Shown: positions 1 to 6,544 of the stretch, piece by piece | Position numbering within the stretch: position 1 is the stretch's first letter | How the letters are laid out: each line of letters opens with the position of its first letter | Notes under the pieces: generated by a model | What the model was told of the DNA's origin: nothing | Seen by the model: only the letters and a program-made list of their open reading frames with translations | Database searches by the model: none | Made by a program: the position numbers and the translations under genes | NCBI GenBank assembly: GCA_937868035.1 | Contig: CALMLK010000355.1 | Coordinates: forward strand, 1-9,890 | Source of the DNA: an uncultured Alphaproteobacteria bacterium | Lineage (GTDB): Bacteria > Pseudomonadota > Alphaproteobacteria > Rhizobiales > Aestuariivirgaceae | Direction: 5' to 3' | Length of the DNA stretch: 9,890 bases

Positions 1-1019
1 AATTTCGCTTCGTTTGCGGCAACGCGCTCCACCAGCTTCTCGCGCGCCACGATCTTTTGAACGGCCACGCCTGCCGCACAGCAGGCGGTGTGACCGGTGA
101 AGGTGTGGCCCGTCATCACCGTGCCATGCGCTGCCATGAGCGCATCCGACACCTTGTCGGAATAAACGGTAGCGCCGAGCGGCAGGTAGCCTGCGGCAAG
201 GCCCTTGGCCATGGGCATGATGTCGGGCTCCGTACCGTCCTGCTCCAGCGCCCGCCATGTGCCGGTGCGTCCTGCGCCACACATCACTTCATCGGCAATC
301 ATCAGTACGCCATGCCGGTCGCAGATCTCGCGCACGCGCCGGGCATAGCCCGCAGGCGGAGGCACACAACCGCCGGCAGCGCCCACCACGGGTTCGAAGA
401 TGAAGGCCGCAATGGTCTCTGGTCCCTCGCGCAGGATCGCCTCTTCCAACTCGCGCGCACATGCCTCGCCGGCGTTTTCGGCCGTTGCGCCCGCGATGGG
501 GCGATAGACATTGGCGGGCGAAATCCGCACGGCATCAATGAACCCGCCTTCGAACACGGTGCGACGTTCCTTGAACCCGGAGACGCCGAGCGCACCCAGC
601 GTGTTGCCGTGCCAGCTGCGTTCCCGCGCGATGAACTTGCGGCGCGATTTCTGACCGATCGCTGTTTGATACTGCAAAGCAATCTTCAGCGCGCTCTCGA
701 CCGCCTCCGATCCGCCCGTGACAAAGACCATGTGGTTGAGCGTGCCGCCGCAGCGCTGGCGGATGATTTCCGTCAACTCATCCAGCGCATCGGTGGTGAA
801 GTTGTAGCGGTAGCCGTGGGCAATGCGGTCCAACTGCAAGCGGATGGCCTCGTTCACCTCCGCGTTGGCGTGCCCGATGCAATAGACCGCCGGTCCGCCG
901 GACCCGTCGATGTAAACCTTGCCATCCACATCATGCAGATAACAGCCCTTGGCCCAAACGACTTTCGGCAATTGGCCCGTGGGCAGGAGGCTGGGCGGAA
1001 GATTGGGCGGTGAATTCAT
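1..1019 (-). CDS. Class III PLP-dependent aminotransferase (partial, C-terminus beyond window)
   Basis: This is the first 339 residues of a fold-type I, class III aminotransferase. It runs off the left edge; the family is usually about 420-460 residues. Such enzymes move an amino group, often a terminal one, from an amine or omega-amino acid to a keto acid using pyridoxal phosphate in the cytoplasm. Visible landmarks in order are the phosphate-binding turn TGGSEA (residues 101-106), the cofactor-stacking SWHG (135-138), FEP (208-210), the cofactor-contacting DEVMCGAGRTG (243-253), the Schiff-base lysine in MAKGLAAGYLPLG (Lys272), and HTFTGH (305-310). The start at 1019 has an AAGGA ribosome-binding site about 13 bases upstream, rather far. 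It diverges from the deacetylase operon across 63 bases, so shared control is likely. The substrate is not evident; a diamine, aminated aldehyde or omega-amino acid is inferred from the neighbours. An annotation such as 'aspartate aminotransferase family' would be only a family label. Confidence 0.9.
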   Translation of the reverse strand, partial: MNSPPNLPPSLLPTGQLPKVVWAKGCYLHDVDGKVYIDGSGGPAVYCIGHANAEVNEAIRLQLDRIAHGYRYNFTTDALDELTEIIRQRCGGTLNHMVFVTGGSEAVESALKIALQYQTAIGQKSRRKFIARERSWHGNTLGALGVSGFKERRTVFEGGFIDAVRISPANVYRPIAGATAENAGEACARELEEAILREGPETIAAFIFEPVVGAAGGCVPPPAGYARRVREICDRHGVLMIADEVMCGAGRTGTWRALEQDGTEPDIMPMAKGLAAGYLPLGATVYSDKVSDALMAAHGTVMTGHTFTGHTACCAAGVAVQKIVAREKLVERVAANEAK

Positions 1020-1082
1020 GATGGCAGGCTGTTCCTTCGCGTGAATCTGCTGCTAGACTGGCATGGCAAAAGCAGAAAATCC
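1020..1082. promoter_or_regulatory. Divergent control region, aminotransferase / deacetylase operon
   Basis: These 63 bases must carry the transcription starts of both divergent units, so the two promoters overlap. Weak candidates exist. On the plus strand, TAGACT at 1054-1059 is preceded by TGC, like an extended -10 element, which would place initiation just before the ATG at 1083. On the minus strand, TTGCCA (1069 down to 1064) is a good -35 match, but the hexamer 17 bases further on, ATTCAC, is a poor -10. No clear operator palindrome is visible. The placement is inference only. Confidence 0.25.
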
Positions 1083-2114
1083 ATGATCACACTTTACGAC
1101 GACATTCAACGCAGCCACGCACCCGAAACCTTCCTTGTGGCGGGACGCCCGCAACCCATTCCTGAAAAGCCGATCCGCATCGACATGCTCATGCGGGGCG
1201 TGCGCTTTGTCGGAAGCCAGGTGGAGGTGCCACCTCCCATCGGCAACGACATCCTCGCCCTGGTGCACGACCAGCGCTACCTCACCTTCCTCGAAACACT
1301 GCGCGAGCGCTGGGGCCACGTGCCGGAGTCGAGCGATATTCCATTGCCGAATGTCTATGCGATCCAGCGCAACACCCTGCCGCCCATCGGCTATCCGGAA
1401 GCGGTGGTGGGGCAGGCGGGCTATCACCTGGGCGATGGCGCATGCCCCGTGACGGAGCACACGCTGGCGGCGGCCAAGGCCAGTGCGGCCTGCGCCGTGG
1501 AAGGTGCACGCCGCATCGGCACGGGCGAGCGCCTTGTCTATGCGCTGTGCCGCCCGCCGGGGCACCACGCGGCATCGGACCTCGCGGGAGGCTTCTGCTT
1601 CTTCAACAATTCCGCGCTGGCGGCGGAAGTGCTGACGCGGGCCGGGCACCGCACCGCCATCCTCGACATCGACGTGCACCACGGCAACGGCACGGAAGCG
1701 ATCTTCTATGACCGCGCCGATGTGCTCACCGTCTCGATCCATTGCCACCCCCGGCGTTTCTACCCGTTCTTCTGGGGTTATGCGGGCGAGCAGGGCCGGG
1801 GCGCGGGCGAGGGCTTCAACCTCAACCTGCCGCTGGAACGTGGCGCGGACATCACCGTCTATCTCGCGGCACTGGAGCAGGCCTTGCAGCGCATCGCCGA
1901 TTTCGCGCCGACCCGCCTCGTGTTGGCCTCAGGTCTCGACATCGCCATTGACGATCCCTTCAAGGCCTTCTCCATCCGCACCGAGGACTTCGCGCAGATC
2001 GGCGCACGCATCGCCGAGATGCGCCTGCCCACGCTGGTGGTGCAGGAGGGTGGCTATCCATCCGAGAGTCTGGGCGACAACCTGGCATCCCTGCTCAAGG
2101 GTCTTGGCGCATGA
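1083..2114 (+). CDS. Acetylpolyamine amidohydrolase, histone-deacetylase family
   Basis: A zinc-dependent deacetylase of the class II HDAC-like fold, 343 residues, predicted to remove acetyl from N-acetylated polyamines or related amines in the cytoplasm. The catalytic set is complete: the tandem His161-His162 in RPPGHHA, zinc ligands Asp197 and His199 in DIDVHHGNG, third ligand Asp286 in SGLDIAIDDP, and Tyr325 in EGGYPSE. From memory, the Mycoplana ramosa enzyme (341 residues) has the matching residues at 158/159, 195, 197, 284 and 323, an almost constant offset. This supports the ATG at 1083 over the in-frame GTG at 1041, which would add 14 atypical residues and eat into the divergent promoter. 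The ribosome-binding site is weak. The stop overlaps the next gene's ATG by four bases. Other acylated amines or proteins could be the substrate. Confidence 0.9.
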   Translation: MITLYDDIQRSHAPETFLVAGRPQPIPEKPIRIDMLMRGVRFVGSQVEVPPPIGNDILALVHDQRYLTFLETLRERWGHVPESSDIPLPNVYAIQRNTLPPIGYPEAVVGQAGYHLGDGACPVTEHTLAAAKASAACAVEGARRIGTGERLVYALCRPPGHHAASDLAGGFCFFNNSALAAEVLTRAGHRTAILDIDVHHGNGTEAIFYDRADVLTVSIHCHPRRFYPFFWGYAGEQGRGAGEGFNLNLPLERGADITVYLAALEQALQRIADFAPTRLVLASGLDIAIDDPFKAFSIRTEDFAQIGARIAEMRLPTLVVQEGGYPSESLGDNLASLLKGLGA

Positions 2115-2587
2115 GCGTCGGCTTCCGTCCCATGCGTGACGGGCAGGAGGATGCCGTGGCGGCCATGGTCCGGCAATTGCCGAAGGACCTGGGCCTGCCC
2201 GTCGCGCCGAAGCTCACGGGTGACGCGTTGCGCAAGGCGAAGGGCCTTGTGCATGTCACGGTGGCGGAAGACTCCGGCCTGCTGCTGGGCGCCTGCCTGT
2301 GGCTCTTCACCTTCTCCACCTGGCGGGGCTGCAAGGGCATGTATGTCGTCGACCTCTTCGTCATGGAACACGCCCGCGGCAAAAAGGTGGGAGAGCGTCT
2401 CCTCCAGTCCGCAGGCCGCGAAGCGGCCGCGGCGGGCGCGGACTTCATCAAGCTCGAAGTGGATGAAACGAACACCGGCGGACAGCGCTTCTACATCCGC
2501 GTCGGCTTCGGCAAACACCGTGAAGACGAACTCTTCATACTCGAACCGGACTCCTTCAAGTCTTTCATCGAAAGGAAATGGACATGA
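2111..2587 (+). CDS. GNAT family N-acetyltransferase
   Basis: A single-domain GNAT protein of 158 residues, expected to transfer acetyl from acetyl-CoA to an amine. The CoA-binding motif A is visible as strand YVVDLFV (78-84) followed by the pyrophosphate loop ARGKKVG (88-94). Motif B includes LEVDETN (115-121) and FYIRVGF (127-133), the usual C-terminal GNAT ending. The DLFV strand followed by a basic glycine loop resembles spermidine/spermine and diamine acetyltransferases, but this is a weak indication. The ATG at 2111 overlaps the deacetylase stop (ATGA) and has AAGGG nine bases upstream at 2097-2101. It sits between a deacetylase and an oxidoreductase with overlaps on both sides, so it very probably acts on a compound in the same route. 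The acceptor is unknown. Confidence 0.88.
   Translation: MSVGFRPMRDGQEDAVAAMVRQLPKDLGLPVAPKLTGDALRKAKGLVHVTVAEDSGLLLGACLWLFTFSTWRGCKGMYVVDLFVMEHARGKKVGERLLQSAGREAAAAGADFIKLEVDETNTGGQRFYIRVGFGKHREDELFILEPDSFKSFIERKWT
2571..2576 (+). promoter_or_regulatory. Ribosome-binding site of the oxidoreductase
   Basis: AAAGGA lies inside the last codons of the acetyltransferase gene. It is seven bases from the ATG at 2584 but only one base from the in-frame ATG at 2578. The spacing makes 2584 the likely start and gives an ATGA overlap like that at the previous junction. Confidence 0.65.
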
Positions 2588-3477
2588 CCATCAAGACCGT
2601 CGGACTGATCGGCGCAGGCCTCATGGGCCATGGCATTGGCAAGAACATCGTGGAAAAGGGCTTCGCGCTCGTCACCATGGCGCGCCGCAACCGGGCGCCG
2701 GTGGAGGACCTCATGAAGCGCGGCGCCAGGGAACTCAAGACTCCCGCCGAAATCGCCGCGGCCAGCGACCTCGTCATCACCGTGGTGACGGACACGCCGC
2801 AGGTGGAGGATACGGTCTATGGCCCGAACGGCATTCTCGCCTCCGGCAAGAAGGGGCTGATCATTGCCGATTGCTCCACGGCCATTCCGGAATCGACCAA
2901 GAAGATCGCCGCCGATTGTGCCGCCAAGGGCATGACCTTCATCGACACGCCCATGACCCGCACGCCCCGCGAAGCCGAGGCCGGAAAACTGGGTCTGATG
3001 GTGGGCGGCGACAAGGCCGTGCTGGAGAAGATCCGGCCCGTTCTCGAAACCTTTTCTGATCTCATCATCCACACGGGCGAGGTGGGAACGGCGCATCAGG
3101 TGAAGCTCATCAACAACTTCCTGTCGCTCGGCCATGCCGCCATTGCCGCGGAGGCCATCAGTGTCGCGGCCAAGGCGGGCGTTGACATGACATCGCTGCG
3201 CGACATCGTCATGGGAGGAGGCGCTGCTTCGGTGATGTTCGGACGCCTTATCAATGTGCCGCTCAGCGACGACGACAGCCACGCGAAGTTCGCCATCCGC
3301 AACGCCCGCAAGGACCTGCGCTACTATACCAATATGACGGAGAACATGCCGGTCGCCTCGCCCATCGCCGAAGCCATCCACCAGACCTTCGTGCTGGCGG
3401 ACACGCTGGGCTATGGCGAACGCTTCGTGCCGCGCCTCATCGACATGATGGTGAAGAACAGCGGCGGCAAGGCTTAA
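2584..3477 (+). CDS. NAD(P)-dependent oxidoreductase, 3-hydroxyisobutyrate dehydrogenase family
   Basis: A 297-residue beta-hydroxyacid dehydrogenase, expected to interconvert a hydroxy acid and its semialdehyde or keto form with a nicotinamide cofactor. The N-terminal Rossmann fold shows GLIGAGLMGHGIG (7-19). Basic residues after the second strand (Arg34, Arg35, Arg37) suggest NADP(H) preference. The C-terminal helical domain carries the catalytic lysine in GTAHQVKLINNF (Lys174, with Asn178). The substrate-binding loop, usually D-A-P-V-S-G-G, reads DTPMTRTPREAEAG (121-134), so the substrate probably differs from 3-hydroxyisobutyrate. An Arg-Thr variant of this loop is, from memory, also seen in sulfolactaldehyde/gamma-hydroxybutyrate reductases of the YihU type. 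It is third in the operon and translationally coupled. It ends on the same TTAA as the convergent kinase gene. The natural substrate is unassigned. Confidence 0.88.
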   Translation: MTIKTVGLIGAGLMGHGIGKNIVEKGFALVTMARRNRAPVEDLMKRGARELKTPAEIAAASDLVITVVTDTPQVEDTVYGPNGILASGKKGLIIADCSTAIPESTKKIAADCAAKGMTFIDTPMTRTPREAEAGKLGLMVGGDKAVLEKIRPVLETFSDLIIHTGEVGTAHQVKLINNFLSLGHAAIAAEAISVAAKAGVDMTSLRDIVMGGGAASVMFGRLINVPLSDDDSHAKFAIRNARKDLRYYTNMTENMPVASPIAEAIHQTFVLADTLGYGERFVPRLIDMMVKNSGGKA

Positions 3478-5441
3478 GCGGCGGAGGCGTCCGGACCTGC
3501 CTTCTGGGTCAGCGGTAACCACAGCGTAAAGCGCGATCCGCGGCCGGGCTGGGACACAATCTCCAACCCGCCGCCATGCAGTTCCGCGATCTTTTCAACC
3601 GCGGGAACGCCGAGGCCCGTGCCGAAGGATTTCGTCGTGAACAGCGGCTCGCGAATGTGCGTCATCACGTCGGACGGAATGCCCGGGCCGTTGTCCTCCA
3701 CATCGACCTCCGCACCACGCGCAGAGAGCCGCGTCGTGAGCGTGATGTGAGGCACGCTGCCGGCAAACTTCACCAGCACCCTGTTGGAATCCATCATTGC
3801 CTCGCAGGCATTGGAGACCAGATTTGCAATGGCACGGCGCAGGCGGTCAGGATCATACGCGACCTTCTGCCCGCCCAGCCCCAGATTGCAGGTGATGGTG
3901 ACGGTATCGGGCAGTGCTGACGCTTCCTCGTTCATGGCGTTGGCCAGCCAGTCATCAAGGTCGATCAGTTCCACCACGGGCTTGCTGGTACGGGAGAAAT
4001 CGAGAAGCTGCGTGATGATGCTGTCGCAACGCCTGATGCCGGCGTCGATGCGGTCGAGGATCGTGTCGAACTCGAACTGTTGCGGCTGCAGCTTGCGGCG
4101 GAGAAGAAAGGTTGAGGTGCGGACGCCACCCAGCGGATTGCGGATTTCATGCGCGACCATGGCGACGACCTGACCCAGCTGCGCCATCCGGCCCTTGTTG
4201 ATGATCTCCGTCTGCGCCGTGCCCAGTTGCCTGATCTTGTCGGAGAGCTCCATGTTGAGGCGCGAGATATCGTCGTTCAATCCCTGCAGGTGGCTGGCCG
4301 TTTCCTGTGCTTCGCTTTCCCGGATGCGGGCCGCGTCTGCAAGGGCGCGGCTCTGGCGGATCAGGCGGTCGGACAGGAGCAGGCCCGCCACCGCCGCAGC
4401 GGAGAGAAGGCCGAGGAGGAGGTAGTTGGTGCGACGCGTCTTGTCTGCCAGCTCCACATCCTTGCTGGATTTGAAACTGCTGTTGGGAACGCCTGCCCAC
4501 AGCATCCACGGACTGCGCGCATCCTTCACTCCGAAGGTGAGCGCCTCGGAATAGATCAGCGTGGGGTCCGGCTTTCCTTCCGCCACGTGTTGCAGGGATT
4601 GTTGCGGAATTGTGCTCGCCTCTGCCGTCACCACATAGCCGTTGCCGGGGTTCACCAGGGCATACTTGCTGTCATGGATCAGCCCCTGGATGGAGCGTGT
4701 CAGGATAATGGCCGAGACAAGACCGCGGATCCTTCCATCAATGCCGTAGAAGGGGACGGAAAAGATGACGCCGGAACGGTCGACATCTTCGCGCGAGGAA
4801 ATGAACAGCGTGTTGTCGCAGGTGACGACCTCCGGCCCCGCGATGAAGGGAACATCAAGCGTGTCTCCGCTGCCTAGCGTGGGCCGGTGCGCCTTGAACC
4901 ACGCGGCATGATCCATCAGCTGCGCGTATTCGAACTTCTCGATTTCTTCCGGCCCGGTGCTTTCCGCCGACTTCACCTTCTCCGGTGCGTTGAAGCGTTC
5001 GGCGGACGACATGTTCAGGCCGGCATTGAGGATGAGCTCATCGAACATGATGATGGGCTCTTCGTTTCGGCCCGTGACGGGATCAAAACGTCCCGCGACG
5101 AAATCGATGGGAGTGAAATAAACTTCGGACACAGACACGCTGGCCGCGAGGGTGTTGTACATCTGCTGGATGGTCACGCGGGCCTCGGGCGTGAGGTTCT
5201 CGCCATGGCGATTGAGCGCCCGCACGCCGGGCAGCGATGACAGCGTTCTCAGGTTCTCATAGATGGAGCGGAATGGCCGCTCCAGCACGACCGATGCCGT
5301 GCGGGTTTCCGACCGGGCATCGCGCACAAAGCCTTCTTGCGCCAGGCTGCGGGCCGACTGCCATTGCAGGTGAATGCCGACGGCAATCAGGGCCGTCAGT
5401 CCCACAATGCCCGCGAGGCCTGCGATGCGCAGTTTCAACAT
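3474..5441 (-). CDS. Membrane sensor histidine kinase with large extracytoplasmic sensor region
   Basis: A 655-residue two-component sensor kinase. Transmembrane helix 1 (about residues 6-25) and helix 2 (about 339-357) enclose a region of roughly 310 residues, the size of a double Cache ligand-binding domain, although I cannot confirm that fold. A helical, probably coiled-coil linker follows (about 365-415), then the dimerisation/phosphoacceptor helix with VAHEIRNPLGG (His431). The ATPase domain shows the N box NLVSNACEA (Asn540, Asn544), G1 DNGPGI (583-588), F box PLFTTK (599-604) and G2 GTGLG (607-611). All catalytic elements are present. There is no receiver domain and no adjacent response regulator, so the partner is encoded elsewhere. 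The ATG at 5441 was chosen over an in-frame TTG at 5477 because it directly precedes the membrane helix and has a GGGGGA element upstream. The signal sensed is unknown. Confidence 0.9.
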   Translation of the reverse strand: MLKLRIAGLAGIVGLTALIAVGIHLQWQSARSLAQEGFVRDARSETRTASVVLERPFRSIYENLRTLSSLPGVRALNRHGENLTPEARVTIQQMYNTLAASVSVSEVYFTPIDFVAGRFDPVTGRNEEPIIMFDELILNAGLNMSSAERFNAPEKVKSAESTGPEEIEKFEYAQLMDHAAWFKAHRPTLGSGDTLDVPFIAGPEVVTCDNTLFISSREDVDRSGVIFSVPFYGIDGRIRGLVSAIILTRSIQGLIHDSKYALVNPGNGYVVTAEASTIPQQSLQHVAEGKPDPTLIYSEALTFGVKDARSPWMLWAGVPNSSFKSSKDVELADKTRRTNYLLLGLLSAAAVAGLLLSDRLIRQSRALADAARIRESEAQETASHLQGLNDDISRLNMELSDKIRQLGTAQTEIINKGRMAQLGQVVAMVAHEIRNPLGGVRTSTFLLRRKLQPQQFEFDTILDRIDAGIRRCDSIITQLLDFSRTSKPVVELIDLDDWLANAMNEEASALPDTVTITCNLGLGGQKVAYDPDRLRRAIANLVSNACEAMMDSNRVLVKFAGSVPHITLTTRLSARGAEVDVEDNGPGIPSDVMTHIREPLFTTKSFGTGLGVPAVEKIAELHGGGLEIVSQPGRGSRFTLWLPLTQKAGPDASAA

Positions 5442-5481
5442 GTCGGCCCGTTTCCCCCACTTTCGTGTTCTGGGCAAACTT

Positions 5482-5499
5482 GGTTAACAGGTGTTTACC
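5482..5499. promoter_or_regulatory. Near-palindrome resembling a CtrA binding site
   Basis: GGTTAACA and TGTTTACC form two 8-base arms around a GG centre with a single mismatch. Read differently, TTAA-7 bases-TTAC (5484-5498) matches seven of eight positions of the alphaproteobacterial CtrA consensus TTAA-N7-TTAA. It lies about 35 bases upstream of the -35 element for fabD and 41 bases upstream of the kinase start. Either reading would make it a regulator site. Chance occurrence cannot be excluded. Confidence 0.35.
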
Positions 5500-5532
5500 G
5501 GATTGCCCCGGGACGGCACGCCCGTCCTGCTG

Positions 5533-5561
5533 TTGACACCGTGCACCGGGCGTGTTTCGAG
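5533..5561 (+). promoter_or_regulatory. Candidate fabD-fabG promoter
   Basis: TTGACA at 5533-5538 is a perfect sigma-70 type -35 hexamer. Seventeen bases further on, the -10 position reads TTCGAG (5556-5561), a poor match, although -10 elements are often degenerate in alphaproteobacteria. Transcription would begin near 5568, leaving a short leader before the ATG at 5591. Confidence 0.4.
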
Positions 5562-5590
5562 GAGCAAACGCTGTTGAATCAGGGGATCAG

Positions 5591-6538
5591 ATGACCATTG
5601 CATTCGTATTTCCAGGGCAGGGCAGCCAGGCCGTTGGCATGGGCAAGGCGCTGGCCGACAATTTTGCCGCTGCCCGCGCGGTCTTCGCCGAGGTGGATGA
5701 GGCGCTGTCGCAGAATCTCTCGCACCTCATGTGGGGCGGCCCGGAAGCCGAGCTGACCCTCACGGAAAACGCCCAGCCTGCCCTGATGGCCGTGAGCATG
5801 GCCGTGGTGCGCGTGCTGGAGGCGGAGCAGGGCATCACGGTGGCAAACACCGCGGCTTGCGTTGCTGGTCACTCGCTTGGCGAATATTCGGCCCTCGCCG
5901 CGGCCGGCACATTTTCGATCGCCGACACAGCGCGCCTCCTCAAAACCCGCGGCAAGGCCATGCAGGCCGCAACGCCCGTCGGTACGGGAGCGATGGCGGC
6001 TCTCCTCGGACTCGATTTCGCCACCGCCGCCGCAGCAGCAGTGGAAGGCGCACAGGGTGAGGTTTGCCAGGCCGCCAACGACAACAGCGATGGGCAGGTG
6101 GTGATCTCCGGCCACAAGGCAGCCGTGGAACGCGCTGCCGAAATCGCCAAGGCGAAAGGTGCCAAGCGCGCCGTGATGCTGCCCGTCTCCGCACCTTTCC
6201 ATTGCGCCCTGATGCAACCCGCTGCCGATGCCATGGCGGAAGCACTTTCGAAGGTGAAGATGAACGCGCCCGTCGTGCCGGTCATTGCCAACGTGAAGGC
6301 GGGTCCGCTCACCGATCCCGCAGCCATCCGCGACTCGCTTGTGGCACAGGTCACCGGCACGGTGCGCTGGCGCGAATGCGTGGCCCACATGGCCGCGCAG
6401 GGTGTCACGCTCTTCGTGGAACTGGGCGCGGGCAAGGTGCTCACCGGGCTTGCGAAGAAGAATGCCCCCGCCGCCCAGGCCATCGCCATCGGCATGGCGG
6501 ATGATTTCAACACTGCTCTTCCCCTCTTGAAAGGTTGA
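5591..6538 (+). CDS. fabD: Malonyl-CoA:ACP transacylase
   Basis: FabD loads the malonyl group from malonyl-CoA onto acyl carrier protein, supplying the extender unit for type II fatty acid synthesis in the cytoplasm. The 315-residue product has the family's usual length (about 310). It shows the oxyanion-hole motif FPGQGSQ (7-13, Gln10), the nucleophilic elbow GHSLGEYSAL (93-102, Ser95), the carboxylate-binding Arg120 in KTRGKAM, and the catalytic His204 in SAPFH. The ATG at 5591 follows AGGGGA (5581-5586). An in-frame GTG at 5552 would lie across the promoter candidate and add a non-homologous leader. It is followed after six bases by fabG, so the two form an operon. No acpP or fabF is found downstream in this window. 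Confidence 0.96.
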   Translation: MTIAFVFPGQGSQAVGMGKALADNFAAARAVFAEVDEALSQNLSHLMWGGPEAELTLTENAQPALMAVSMAVVRVLEAEQGITVANTAACVAGHSLGEYSALAAAGTFSIADTARLLKTRGKAMQAATPVGTGAMAALLGLDFATAAAAAVEGAQGEVCQAANDNSDGQVVISGHKAAVERAAEIAKAKGAKRAVMLPVSAPFHCALMQPAADAMAEALSKVKMNAPVVPVIANVKAGPLTDPAAIRDSLVAQVTGTVRWRECVAHMAAQGVTLFVELGAGKVLTGLAKKNAPAAQAIAIGMADDFNTALPLLKG

Positions 6539-6544
6539 ACCAAG

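Larger units (their letters stand above)
5442..5590. promoter_or_regulatory. Divergent intergenic region, histidine kinase / fabD
   Basis: This 149-base gap must hold promoters for both genes. It contains a near-palindrome with CtrA-box character (5482-5499), a short GC-rich inverted repeat GGACGG / CCGTCC (5511-5516 and 5522-5527, five-base loop), and the fabD promoter candidate. I see no small open reading frame with coding character and no intrinsic terminator. Confidence 0.6.

Noticed and set aside
57..1013. A 318-codon open frame on the plus strand
   Set aside because: It is the antisense of the aminotransferase, whose PLP-binding motifs on the minus strand are unmistakable.
2578..2580. 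ATG 2578 as oxidoreductase start
   Set aside because: It is one base from the AAAGGA element, too close. ATG 2584 has ideal spacing and gives the ATGA overlap seen at the previous junction.
2491..3522. A 343-codon open frame on the minus strand
   Set aside because: It is antisense to the oxidoreductase and spans three gene boundaries. No family resemblance is seen.
5442..5477. Extended kinase start at TTG 5477
   Set aside because: TTG is a rare start, and the 12 extra residues precede the membrane helix without a better ribosome-binding site. ATG 5441 fits better.
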